Source: JBFMHD01 sp040752395 [NCBI: Candidatus Hydrogenedentota bacterium] (GTDB taxonomy: Bacteria; JBFMHD01). From it: a stretch of 10,339 bases of DNA. The notes below the pieces were generated by a model that worked only from the letters and a program-made list of their open reading frames with translations, did no database searches and had not been told where the DNA came from. Position 1 is the first letter of the stretch; each line of letters starts with the position of its first letter. A program made the translations under genes and the position numbers. The DNA lies in the NCBI GenBank assembly GCA_040752395.1, contig JBFMHD010000092.1:1-10339 (forward strand). Direction: 5' to 3'. Below are positions 1 to 7,594 of this stretch, piece after piece.

Positions 1-15
1 AGTTTTTCATCCTTT

Positions 16-83
16 GTGTAGAACGCAAAAACGCAATAACCCAATAACACAAGAACCCAATAACACAATAGTGTAGAGCGCAA
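16..83. repeat. short intergenic direct repeats
   Basis: Non-coding sequence made of two nested direct repeats. A perfect 15-base unit (AACCCAATAACACAA) occurs at 38-52 and 54-68, giving a period of 16. It is flanked by a 13-base unit, GTGTAGAACGCAA at 16-28 and GTGTAGAGCGCAA at 71-83, with one mismatch. The second flank leads into a small GC stem (AGCGC 77-81, GCGCT 87-91, loop of 5) with no T-tract, so it is not a convincing terminator. It could be a dispersed intergenic repeat family of this genome; a single window cannot show that. Confidence 0.55.
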
Positions 84-110
84 CCCGCGCTTATGTTGAC
101 TCCTTCGAAA

Positions 111-129
111 AAGTAAGAAGTAAGAAGTA
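111..129. repeat. period-7 AG-rich tandem run
   Basis: AAGTAAGAAGTAAGAAGTA is a tandem repeat of about 2.7 copies of a 7-base unit, located in the 3' flank of the tRNA gene. No coding potential is seen around it. Positions 89-97 (GCTTATGTT) and 168-176 (AACATAAGC) form a perfect 9-base inverted repeat that encloses this run; its inner arm overlaps the last tRNA bases. Confidence 0.5.
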
Positions 130-173
130 TCAGAAAAAATTTTAATCTTTTAATCTCTCAATTTTTAAACATA

Positions 174-246
174 AGCCATCGAAGGGACTTGAACCCCCGA
201 CCTAGTGATTACAAATCACTTGCTCTACCCACTGAGCTACGATGGC
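174..246 (-). tRNA. tRNA-Thr (anticodon TGT)
   Basis: The minus strand folds into a complete 73-nt cloverleaf. The acceptor stem is GCCATCG/CGATGGC (7 perfect pairs), the D stem GCTC/GAGC with an 8-nt loop, the anticodon stem AGTGA/TCACT with loop TTTGTAA, and the T arm GGGGG/CCCTT with loop TTCAAGT (two G-U pairs). The anticodon UGU reads ACA and other ACN threonine codons. G1-C72 and C2-G71 match known threonine identity pairs. The discriminator is U and the 3' CCA is not encoded, so CCA must be added by the nucleotidyltransferase. The gene is divergent from queF, with a strong promoter immediately upstream. Confidence 0.97.
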
Positions 247-257
247 ACGAAACTATT

Positions 258-285
258 TCTATAATTTTTTATTTTTTATTGTCAA
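258..285 (-). promoter_or_regulatory. promoter of tRNA-Thr
   Basis: On the minus strand a perfect -35 TTGACA (285-280) is followed after 16 bases by TATAGA (263-258). Initiation would fall near 251, about five bases before the mature tRNA 5' end at 246, which fits a short tRNA leader. The -35 hexamer overlaps that of the oppositely directed queF promoter. Confidence 0.7.
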
Positions 286-307
286 GAATTTTCAAAATCT
301 TTATACT
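279..307 (+). promoter_or_regulatory. promoter of queF
   Basis: TTGTCA (279-284), a 17-base spacer and TATACT (302-307) form a near-consensus sigma-70-type promoter pointing at queF. Transcription would start near 314, leaving a leader of about 56 nt that contains the 318-336 palindrome and the ribosome binding site at 358-363. Its -35 box is almost the same bases as the -35 of the divergent tRNA promoter. Confidence 0.6.
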
Positions 308-317
308 TAATAAAAAC

Positions 318-336
318 CGTAATGAACTTCATTACG
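318..336. promoter_or_regulatory. 19-bp perfect palindrome in the queF leader
   Basis: CGTAATGAA-C-TTCATTACG is a perfect inverted repeat with a single central base. It lies just downstream of the predicted queF transcription start and about 34 bases before the ATG. As DNA it looks like an operator for a dimeric repressor; as RNA it would form a 7-bp hairpin with a 5-nt loop. It does not resemble a preQ1-I riboswitch, which needs a C-rich loop and an A-rich tail forming a pseudoknot close to the Shine-Dalgarno. It could also be a chance AT-rich palindrome. Confidence 0.4.
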
Positions 337-369
337 TTCTATACAATATACTTTTTCAAAGGATATTAT

Positions 370-720
370 ATGCCTTCTAAATATGCTAAAAAGCTTAAAT
401 GTTTTCAAAACCCACAAAAAAATAGAGATTATGAAATATTTATTGATACCACTGAATTCACTTGCCTCTGCCCTTTGACCGGACAACCTGATTTCGCAAG
501 GATTATTATTAAATATATCCCTGATAAATTGTGTGTTGAACTTAAATCGTTGAAATTGTACCTTGGCTCATACAGAAATCAAGGCGCTTTTCACGAAAAA
601 GTTGTTAATCAAATCTTAAATGATATCATAAAAACTATCTCGCCAAGAAAAATTAATGTTATCGGTATCTTTAATATCCGCGGTGGCATTAAAACCACCG
701 TGAAAGTATCTTACCCATAA
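370..720 (+). CDS. queF: NADPH-dependent 7-cyano-7-deazaguanine reductase (preQ0 reductase)
   Basis: QueF reduces the nitrile of preQ0 to the aminomethyl group of preQ1 with two NADPH, a cytoplasmic step in queuosine tRNA modification. The 116-residue product has the family signature. The catalytic Cys34 lies in FTCLCPLTGQPDF with the general acid Asp41, and VELKSLKLYLGSYR (from Val56, including Glu57) and FHE (74-76) form the substrate and cofactor site. The RGGI motif lies near the C-terminus. The length fits the short, single-domain (type I, B. subtilis-like) class, though it is shorter than the 165-residue B. subtilis enzyme. The start at 370 is chosen because AAAGGA (358-363) sits 6 bases upstream; an in-frame ATG at 322 would add a hydrophobic 16-residue tail absent from the family and would fall inside the palindrome. 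The gene appears monocistronic, and no other queuosine gene is present here. Confidence 0.95.
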   Translation: MPSKYAKKLKCFQNPQKNRDYEIFIDTTEFTCLCPLTGQPDFARIIIKYIPDKLCVELKSLKLYLGSYRNQGAFHEKVVNQILNDIIKTISPRKINVIGIFNIRGGIKTTVKVSYP

Positions 721-752
721 TTTGGAACTAATTTTGCTCCTTTCATAAAGAT

Positions 753-780
753 TTGGCAGTTATTAGTCGATATTTATACT
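753..780 (+). promoter_or_regulatory. promoter of the envelope operon
   Basis: TTGGCA (753-758), a 16-base spacer and TATACT (775-780) make a good sigma-70-type promoter in the 95-base gap after queF. Initiation near 787 would give a leader of about 29 nt before the ATG at 816. The three overlapping genes downstream probably depend on it. Confidence 0.55.
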
Positions 781-815
781 AATATTATTATAATTTACTA
801 TTTATATCACTTATA

Positions 816-2570
816 ATGAAACCAATTATTTGTATATTTTTTTCTACACTCATAGTTAATTTTTTCTCCTTTAACTATCTTAATGCTAAGGATTTTTATA
901 TTAAAGGCAAAACTGACATTAGATTAATAAATACAGGCATAGATAATGAAAATATTAGTGGTTACCCACCTGATTTTTCCTCTGAGGTAATGATTGATCT
1001 ATATGGGAAATTTGCTGAACTTGATTTTAAAAGTAAATTTGAGGTTATTTACGATAGATTTGATTCAACAAAAATTAAAAGAATGAACCTTTGTTTCTCT
1101 AAAGAAAACCTTCTTGTTGAACTCGGTGATGTTAGGGCATCTTTCTCCGAATTCACTCTCTTAAATAGAGAACTACTCGGTATCTTATATTCCCAGGACT
1201 TTTTTAGGGGCGGACTTGTTATCGATGAAGATTATAAAAATAATATCAGACTCCAATTACTTAAAATCCCTCTTAAACGTAGAGAAAATCTTGAAGAAAT
1301 ACTTCATCTAAGTAGAATTAATATACCTTACTTTTATAAAAATCGATTGATGCTTGTACTTGGCCAGACTGAAGAAGATGTGGAACTCGGTGAAAAAATT
1401 GATTTCCAGAATGGTAGACTCTCTGAAAGGGTCATCTTCCAGCAGGCCGGCTATGGATTACGATTTGAATCTTGTGTAACAAGTTATGTCGAACTCGCTC
1501 TTAACCTTTTCGCAGTTGAAGACGATGAAAAATCGCTTACTCGAAGAATCGGACCTAATAATCCTATCACCCCAATCTTAGCTAAAGTCGGAAGTCTTGA
1601 AACACGATGGAAATTCTTAAATGATAGATGGGAATTTAGAACTGAAACCGCACGTAATGAGTATAATCCCAATCTCTATCTCGGAGCCTCTAATAAACGT
1701 CGGGATAACGCTTATAAAGCTGAATTGTTGTCTAATACTAAAATCGTTGATTGCGATATAGAACTAAAAAGAATTGAACCGAATTTCTATACCGCCGGAA
1801 ATCAAAGCACACTCGGTACTAACGATAGACAAGGACTCTATTCGCTCTTTAATATCCGACCCACTAAATATAATAACTTTAGATTACGTATAAATCGTTA
1901 TCGAGATAACCTCGATGCCAATCTTAATTACACAACTACTACTTCGTTATATGAACTGAATTGGTATCTAAATATCCCCCTCTGGCCATCACTCACTTTT
2001 ACTCTGAGACATAATAGAGAAAACTCAACTTTCGCTCCATCACAGATTACTCAGACTAAAAAAAATTATACGAATTTTTACGGAATAAATATCTCTTATC
2101 CAATCCAATATGTTACTTTTAATACTTTCTTCTCTTATGTGGATTATAATGATAGAAATTTATATTCAATTAATCTGGCAAGGTCAGATTATGATAATAG
2201 AAATTTTTACACCTCGCTATCGCTAACACCAATTAAAGATTTAAATCTTCAAATAAAATATTACAGAAATAGTATAAACTTTGGTTATACTAATTTCAAA
2301 TCTATTGATAGACGTGGTGGCATCTTTGCCTCCTATAATATCTATCCTGATAAATTAAATGCAACACTTGAAACTAACTACGGTAAAACTAATAGCCAAT
2401 CTTATAAAATTACTCATAAGAATTTACGATTAGGCTTTGACCTCATTCTAAGTGAAAATGATAAAATTTTACTTGAAGTAAAAAAAGATGAAGATGATTA
2501 TACTCCAGATGATAACATTAGAGAATATTCCGCTACAGTTGGACAGATAAGATACCAGAGGAAGTTTTAA
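816..2570 (+). CDS. predicted outer-membrane beta-barrel protein, function unknown
   Basis: This 584-residue protein is not assigned to a named family. Residues 1-24 form a signal peptide (hydrophobic IICIFFSTLIVNFF core, cleavage likely after LNA-24). The rest is rich in alternating polar/hydrophobic strands with many Tyr, Asn and Arg residues, and the chain ends in RYQRKF with a terminal Phe, the usual C-terminal signal of BAM-inserted barrels. A GDVRASFSEF motif at 104-113 followed by LLNREL looks like the conserved beta-turn of barrel proteins seen in uncultured FCB-type genomes; this is a recollection of style, not a database match. It is the first gene of a tight operon: its TAA shares one base with the ATG of the TPR lipoprotein. 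No Shine-Dalgarno is visible before the ATG at 816; the start is fixed by the signal peptide and nearby promoter. It could be a porin or the channel part of an envelope export system. Confidence 0.8.
   Translation: MKPIICIFFSTLIVNFFSFNYLNAKDFYIKGKTDIRLINTGIDNENISGYPPDFSSEVMIDLYGKFAELDFKSKFEVIYDRFDSTKIKRMNLCFSKENLLVELGDVRASFSEFTLLNRELLGILYSQDFFRGGLVIDEDYKNNIRLQLLKIPLKRRENLEEILHLSRINIPYFYKNRLMLVLGQTEEDVELGEKIDFQNGRLSERVIFQQAGYGLRFESCVTSYVELALNLFAVEDDEKSLTRRIGPNNPITPILAKVGSLETRWKFLNDRWEFRTETARNEYNPNLYLGASNKRRDNAYKAELLSNTKIVDCDIELKRIEPNFYTAGNQSTLGTNDRQGLYSLFNIRPTKYNNFRLRINRYRDNLDANLNYTTTTSLYELNWYLNIPLWPSLTFTLRHNRENSTFAPSQITQTKKNYTNFYGINISYPIQYVTFNTFFSYVDYNDRNLYSINLARSDYDNRNFYTSLSLTPIKDLNLQIKYYRNSINFGYTNFKSIDRRGGIFASYNIYPDKLNATLETNYGKTNSQSYKITHKNLRLGFDLILSENDKILLEVKKDEDDYTPDDNIREYSATVGQIRYQRKF
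2557..2564 (+). promoter_or_regulatory. strong Shine-Dalgarno inside the preceding gene
   Basis: AGAGGAAG lies in the last codons of the barrel gene, 5 bases before the ATG at 2570. It is the clearest ribosome binding site in the window and fixes the lipoprotein start. It supports coupled or independent initiation at the TAATG overlap. Confidence 0.7.
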
Positions 2571-3679
2571 TGAAAAAAATTTACACCCTTTGTTTGCTGA
2601 TTTTAGTTTCCTGTACACCACCTAAAATTTATACTGCAAGACACCATTTCAAAAATCAAGACTTCGATAAAAGTTTTAATGATTATAACTCCATTTTAAA
2701 AAATAGATTAGCTTACCCTACAAGATTTCAAGCTGAAATAGGACTTATCTGGAGCGCATATAACAAGAATGATTATAAAAAAGTCATAGAAGAAATTAAT
2801 AAAGTTAGAATAGATTTTAAATCTACTATACCAGAAGATTGGCTGCTTGTCATCGAGGCATTCTCATATTTCCACCTTAATAATTACTCATATACTGTTA
2901 CCATCGCTGATAAATTGATTAATAAATATCCTGATTCTTACTTTGTTGAAGATGCTTATTATCTTAAAGGCCGGGCTAATGAAGAATTGAAAAAATATGA
3001 AGAAGCTGAATTGGCTTATGAACGATTTTTGAAAATTTATTCCTCTCCCTTATACTTGAAAGATGTTTTGTTTGGCTATTATTCCTCACTATATGCTCTG
3101 AAAAAATATGAAAGAGCAATCCAGATACTCCTTACTTATCTCGAGTATTTCAAAGAAGAAAAAGAAAAAAATATTGAATATATTTACGATCTCGGTTATA
3201 TGTCAAGCGAATTGGGAAGATTCATAGAAGCTGTTAATTATTATGAAGAATATTTAAGAGCTAATGGACAATTCCATAAATATGAGATTATCTACTATCT
3301 CGCAAAATATTACGCAGATACCGATGAAGAAGATAAAGCCGCAAGATATTTTAATACCATCCTCAAAGATATAACTGATTTCTCTGAAGAAGATTATATC
3401 CACCTCTGGCTGGGAACCCATTATTTAAGAAAAGATAAAAAAAATCTCGCTATGCAACATTTTAAAACCCTCTTTCTTAAAGGTCTCAATTGTAACTATT
3501 TTGAAGATGCATTGTTCTTTATACCTCAAATTGAAGAACTACAGGGTGAATATAATGAAGCTATCCTCGATTATGCAAGATATTTGACTTATTTCCCAAA
3601 AGGTAAATTCGCCGATACCGTTAACCGTAAAATTACTGATTTGAGCTTGAAAAATGTTGAAAATAAAAAATCTCCTTGA
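2570..3679 (+). CDS. outer-membrane lipoprotein with TPR array
   Basis: The 369-residue product starts with a lipoprotein signal peptide, with lipobox LVSC at 12-15 (Cys15 is the acylated residue). The next residue is Thr, not Asp, so the outer membrane is the likely site. From about residue 23 to 355 it is almost entirely paired amphipathic helices of TPR type, for example around 126-160 (EDAYYLKGRANEELKKYEEA), 165-192, 203-232, 238-265, 275-302 and 312-343. The architecture recalls BamD and other TPR lipoproteins that scaffold outer-membrane machines, but at 369 residues it is longer than a typical BamD (about 250), so it is not named BamD. It overlaps the previous gene by one base and the next by 26 bases, which implies co-translation with the barrel protein and the ligase. 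A scaffold role for one of those partners is an inference. Confidence 0.85.
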   Translation: MKKIYTLCLLILVSCTPPKIYTARHHFKNQDFDKSFNDYNSILKNRLAYPTRFQAEIGLIWSAYNKNDYKKVIEEINKVRIDFKSTIPEDWLLVIEAFSYFHLNNYSYTVTIADKLINKYPDSYFVEDAYYLKGRANEELKKYEEAELAYERFLKIYSSPLYLKDVLFGYYSSLYALKKYERAIQILLTYLEYFKEEKEKNIEYIYDLGYMSSELGRFIEAVNYYEEYLRANGQFHKYEIIYYLAKYYADTDEEDKAARYFNTILKDITDFSEEDYIHLWLGTHYLRKDKKNLAMQHFKTLFLKGLNCNYFEDALFFIPQIEELQGEYNEAILDYARYLTYFPKGKFADTVNRKITDLSLKNVENKKSP

Positions 3680-5687
3680 TAGTAACTGGGATTATCTCTG
3701 TTATCCATACATCCTTTCTATCGCCTTCCTTACACCACTTGTTTTCTCTAATGATACCATTAGAGTTAGACTCTTCAAAACTACTTATTTTATTACCTCA
3801 GTGTTCATTGCTCTGTTGATATTTTTATTCTGCTCTAATCAAAAAATAAAAATAATAAAACTATACTACGGTTTGACCCTTTATATTTTTATTTCCATTA
3901 TCTCGGCAGTTATCTCACCTTATTATCCATACTCCTTTGATGAGGTGTTGAATACTCTCGCTTTCTCCATCTTTATGATAATGATTATCAATTTGACAAT
4001 ATCCGTAGATAAATTTTTAATTGATCTCGGTGTAATTGTCTTCATAACTCTATCCTTCGCTATATTAGAAAAATTTGGGTTCAACCCTTTAAATCTACCT
4101 TCTTTCGAACCCGGTAGAATATCTGGAACACTTATTAACCCCAACTTCTTCGCTGATTTCCTCTCAGGAATCATCCCTTTATTCCTCTTTATGTCTTTAC
4201 TCCATAATAATATAAAAAAGTCTGTTTACTTCTTTCTTGTATCCATTTCATCTATTGTCTGTCTGCTCTTAAGTAAATCAAGGACAGGCGTAATCGCGGT
4301 AGGGGTTTCTATAGTTTTTTATATTTTGATCGGCTTGGTTTTAAGCTCTTTTAAAGTAAACCCTTTCTCACGAAAAAAATTCATAACAGGTATAATAATT
4401 TTATTTGTAGTTATTGATTCATTACATTTTACAAATCTCACTAAAACCCTGATCAAACGATTTGAAACAGCTTTGTCCTTCCAAGAAAATGAACCTTTTA
4501 TGCAACGCATCTCTATCTGGGAAAGCGCTACTAATATATGCCGCGACTACTTTTGGTTCGGATCAGGACCCGGAACATTTAAACTTTATTACCCAATGTA
4601 TAAATTGCCTCTTATGTGGAAAATTAGTTCACCTCTCTTTGCTGAAAAAGCCCATCAACAATACCTCGAATTTATCTCCGAAAAAGGACTCGCCGGCCTC
4701 CTCTCTTTCACCCTCTTCTTTATTGTCTTCTTTATAGAATGCTCTAAACTCTTTTATTCTAATATCAATAAAAGACCGATTGTGTTTTCATCACTCACCG
4801 CTATTACCGCTCTCTCAATATCAGGACTCGCTAGCACCGTAGGACAAACTGAACCACCTCGAATGGTCTTCGCTATCTTATTGGCTTTACCATTTGTTAA
4901 TACATATCCCAAACATTCTTTAAAAAAAACTAACATAGGTGTTGGCATCGCTCCCATTCTTACTCTTATTGTCTTAATAGCTATATTAGCTACATCAAAG
5001 TACTTCTACGCTGATGTCTATGGATATAAAGCCTCTAAAAATAGATTAATTAATAAACAAAATAATAACAATACCCTGACTATTAAAATGCTTAAAATCG
5101 CTAAATCTTTTAATCCCTATAAACCTAATTTTACTAATGACCTCGATGAAGTTTATGGCTATGATAACGATTATAAAAACCAAATTGATAATTTTGATTC
5201 TGCTTTTAAATGCTATTTCACTTTCCCTTTGTATCTTCTTAATCAAGCTAATATTTATTTGAATCTGAACCAATTTGATATGGCTGAAAAATTATATAAA
5301 AAATCTATCCGAATAAATTGTTTTTATCCAAACCCCTATTTTATGCTCGGTAGCACCTATCTTAGATTAAAAAAATATAAAGAAGCTCTCAAACCATCTC
5401 TCCATTATATCTCTCTACAAGGAGATAATACCCTTATTTATAAAATGATAGCTGATATATATATGTTGAACGAAGATTATGAAAATGTTGTAAAATGGAT
5501 AACTTATTCCCGTACACATAATGCATGGTTCCCTGATTTCTCCTTCTCGAATGTATATGCTTATTACAAATTAAACCGTAAAAATCTCGCTTATTCTGTA
5601 CTAAAACAAGAACTTAATTTTTTCCCTCAAGACCAGAGACTAAAAGATATTGAAATTGCTCTAAAAAAAGAACTTAATATCCAATAA
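3654..5687 (+). CDS. O-antigen ligase/Wzy-family membrane protein with C-terminal TPR domain
   Basis: This 677-residue protein belongs by pattern to the Wzy_C/O-antigen ligase superfamily (WaaL, Wzy, PglL), inner-membrane enzymes that transfer polyprenyl-linked glycans to lipid A core, to another glycan or to protein. About 12-13 hydrophobic helices lie between residues 17 and 448, at roughly 17-34, 43-61, 70-90, 99-117, 121-138, 165-184, 190-207, 212-232, 242-258, 346-362, 376-394, 402-416 and 430-448. The large periplasmic loop 259-345 carries the typical GSGPGTF (303-309) and AHQQYLEFISEKG (333-345, with His334 and Glu343). INPNFF (161-166) and SRTG (209-212) are further family landmarks. 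Residues 524-660 hold about four TPR-like repeats, predicted periplasmic. The start at 3654 overlaps the lipoprotein gene by 26 bases and has no clear Shine-Dalgarno. Ligase, polymerase and protein O-glycosyltransferase cannot be told apart from sequence alone. Confidence 0.85.
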   Translation: MLKIKNLLDSNWDYLCYPYILSIAFLTPLVFSNDTIRVRLFKTTYFITSVFIALLIFLFCSNQKIKIIKLYYGLTLYIFISIISAVISPYYPYSFDEVLNTLAFSIFMIMIINLTISVDKFLIDLGVIVFITLSFAILEKFGFNPLNLPSFEPGRISGTLINPNFFADFLSGIIPLFLFMSLLHNNIKKSVYFFLVSISSIVCLLLSKSRTGVIAVGVSIVFYILIGLVLSSFKVNPFSRKKFITGIIILFVVIDSLHFTNLTKTLIKRFETALSFQENEPFMQRISIWESATNICRDYFWFGSGPGTFKLYYPMYKLPLMWKISSPLFAEKAHQQYLEFISEKGLAGLLSFTLFFIVFFIECSKLFYSNINKRPIVFSSLTAITALSISGLASTVGQTEPPRMVFAILLALPFVNTYPKHSLKKTNIGVGIAPILTLIVLIAILATSKYFYADVYGYKASKNRLINKQNNNNTLTIKMLKIAKSFNPYKPNFTNDLDEVYGYDNDYKNQIDNFDSAFKCYFTFPLYLLNQANIYLNLNQFDMAEKLYKKSIRINCFYPNPYFMLGSTYLRLKKYKEALKPSLHYISLQGDNTLIYKMIADIYMLNEDYENVVKWITYSRTHNAWFPDFSFSNVYAYYKLNRKNLAYSVLKQELNFFPQDQRLKDIEIALKKELNIQ

Positions 5688-5821
5688 TAAAGTAATAATT
5701 TCGCTTCTTAAAATAACCTCGAATCTTAATTTTAATAATACCAGATTGTAAATTATCGTAAAAAATGGTACGTTTTTTGTTAGATAAATAATTTTAGCTT
5801 TATTACCGATATAAAGTTTAT

Positions 5822-7390
5822 ATGAGATTTCTATTTATTATTTTTATACTTACACTATTTTTTACCCATACTGCTTTCGCTGACATCTCCTCTCAAGCAG
5901 GACGAGCAGCAGCCCCTTTCCTTAAAATTAGTCTCGGTGCCCGGCCAACCGGCCTCGGTGAATCCTTTGTCGCTATCTCTGATGATGTAGATGCTATTAA
6001 CTGGAACCCAGCAGGACTCGCTTATCTTAAGTACCCACAACTATCTACCTCACATATCGAATTTTTTCAGGATATTAATTTTGAAGCCATTAATTATGCT
6101 CACCCTGTAAAAAATATCGGCGTCACTGGTATCGGATTTATTCTAATGTATATGCCACCTATAACTAAAACTATTTTGACTCAAAATAAATCTGATGTCA
6201 TCGAAGTAGGTACTTTTATTGTTCGTGATATGGCACTTAGTTTATCACTCGCTCGCTCCCTGACTGATAATTTGTCCATGGGTACCTCACTCAAACTCGT
6301 ACAACAAAGAATAGATGTCGCCACTAATAATGGCATCCTATTTGATGTCGGCCTCTTGTATAAAAATAAATCTCGTAGATTCTCCATCGGAGCTAATTTA
6401 CAAAACTTTGGTGAATTTGAAATCGATAGAGCACCGATTACATTACGACTCGGCACCGCTTATTATATAATCCCTTATAAATTACTCATCGCCGCTGGCT
6501 CTAATATATTTTTTGATAATAACCCTGTTTACTCTGTTGGCATTGAATATAATGTCGCTACCGCTCTTACTCTAAGAGCCGGTTATAATTATAAATATAA
6601 ATCTAAATCTGATAGATTAATCCTGAATGAATTTACCGCCGGAGCAGGCTTTAGATACGAAAATTTCTACCTCGATTATGCTTATGTCCCTTATGGCGTC
6701 CTCGGTGATTCCCATAGACTCTCCGCTAAATTCGCTTTCGGTAAACCTGTAACACCTAAATTAATCATTAAAGACATCTTTACACCACAATTTGAATCAA
6801 AAAAGAGAATAGGAGACTCGTATAAAGATATTGATTGGGAAGCAGGTAAAATCGGAGTCCTTAGAGGACTACCACCTGAAGGTAATAAACTAACTTTTGT
6901 CTTCTTACCACAAAAGAAAATTATAGAACCAGAACAAACCATTATCTCCCCTGAAATTGAACCACTTAAACCTTTAAAAAATGAAAAACTCCAAAGTATT
7001 CAAAAAAATCTCCAGGATTTGCTTGAAGATGAATTATCAATAGAAATGAATAAACAAGCTAACTTTTGCTTCCTTAATGGTAACTATTATGAAGCTATTG
7101 ATTTGTACTTGAAAATATTAAAGAAATATCCCTCTACCTATATAATAAAATATAACATAGCGGGTATTTATTATTCACTCGGACTATTTGATGAAGCTAT
7201 CAAATGGTATAAAGATGCTATTAATGATAACCCTTTTGACCCTGACTCTTTTTTCTGGCTCGGATTTTCTTATTATAAGATAAAAGATATTGAAAATGCT
7301 AAAATTATATGGCGGAAAACAATAGAGATTGACCCCGAAAATATTATCTGTAAACTTAATCTAAAAGCTCTGGAAAATACTAATAATTAA
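5822..7390 (+). CDS. PorV/UPF0164-family outer-membrane protein with C-terminal TPR domain
   Basis: The 522-residue product has a signal peptide (1-20, cleavage after AFA-20) and the N-terminal signature of the PorV/PorQ (UPF0164) family, a FadL-like 14-strand barrel: GARPTGLGESFVAISDD (39-55) followed by NWNPAGL (60-66). In type IX secretion, PorV binds the C-terminal domain of exported cargo at the outer membrane and delivers it to the sortase PorU. The barrel spans about residues 21-310. A Pro/Glu-rich linker (about 340-405) leads to three TPRs at about 410-442, 445-477 and 478-512, an added domain absent from PorV of Porphyromonas. It has its own 134-base upstream gap with no strong promoter; TTGTTA (5777-5782) with TTATTA 17 bases later is only a weak candidate. 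There is no Shine-Dalgarno; the start rests on the signal peptide. Membership of the family is solid, the secretion role is inferred. Confidence 0.85.
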   Translation: MRFLFIIFILTLFFTHTAFADISSQAGRAAAPFLKISLGARPTGLGESFVAISDDVDAINWNPAGLAYLKYPQLSTSHIEFFQDINFEAINYAHPVKNIGVTGIGFILMYMPPITKTILTQNKSDVIEVGTFIVRDMALSLSLARSLTDNLSMGTSLKLVQQRIDVATNNGILFDVGLLYKNKSRRFSIGANLQNFGEFEIDRAPITLRLGTAYYIIPYKLLIAAGSNIFFDNNPVYSVGIEYNVATALTLRAGYNYKYKSKSDRLILNEFTAGAGFRYENFYLDYAYVPYGVLGDSHRLSAKFAFGKPVTPKLIIKDIFTPQFESKKRIGDSYKDIDWEAGKIGVLRGLPPEGNKLTFVFLPQKKIIEPEQTIISPEIEPLKPLKNEKLQSIQKNLQDLLEDELSIEMNKQANFCFLNGNYYEAIDLYLKILKKYPSTYIIKYNIAGIYYSLGLFDEAIKWYKDAINDNPFDPDSFFWLGFSYYKIKDIENAKIIWRKTIEIDPENIICKLNLKALENTNN

Positions 7391-7412
7391 TATTTTTTAT
7401 ATTTATTACTCT

Positions 7413-7435
7413 TAATGGTTAAAAATTACCCATTA
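7413..7435 (+). other. weak stem-loop after the PorV-TPR gene
   Basis: TAATGGTTAA and TTACCCATTA form a stem of 6 pairs, one mismatch and 3 pairs around an AAA loop, 23 bases after the stop codon. It is AT-rich and no T-run follows, so it is a poor intrinsic terminator. The rest of the 204-base gap (7391-7594) shows no gene and no convincing promoter. Confidence 0.3.
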
Positions 7436-7594
7436 CTCCTAACCACTTCCTTAAAATATTTCTTTTATAAATTATTACTAAATTTATACTTGAATCTATT
7501 GAAGTTATAAATTAAAAATTTTACCACGCAAATATATTATAAGGAATACTTATTGCTCTCTTAATAGTAATTTTTGTAATGATTATGTATTAAA

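Noticed and set aside
16-83. CRISPR-like array
   Set aside because: Repeat units of 13-15 bases with a 16-base period and no unique spacers of 30 bases; no cas genes in the window.
322-369. Upstream in-frame ATG extending queF by 16 residues
   Set aside because: The added peptide is hydrophobic and absent from the QueF family, it has no Shine-Dalgarno, and the ATG sits inside the leader palindrome. The ATG at 370 has AAAGGA at the right spacing.
314-369. preQ1 riboswitch in the queF leader
   Set aside because: The leader has a palindromic AT-rich hairpin but neither the C-rich loop nor the A-rich tail that pairs to form the class I pseudoknot; the larger class II or III folds cannot fit in about 56 nt.
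679-702. GC-rich hairpin (CGCGGTGG/CCACCGTG) near the end of queF as a terminator
   Set aside because: It lies inside the coding sequence over the conserved RGGI codons and is not followed by a T-run.
2570-3679. Naming the TPR lipoprotein BamD
   Set aside because: It is much longer than typical BamD and sits in an operon with a barrel protein and a glycan ligase; TPR content alone does not assign it.
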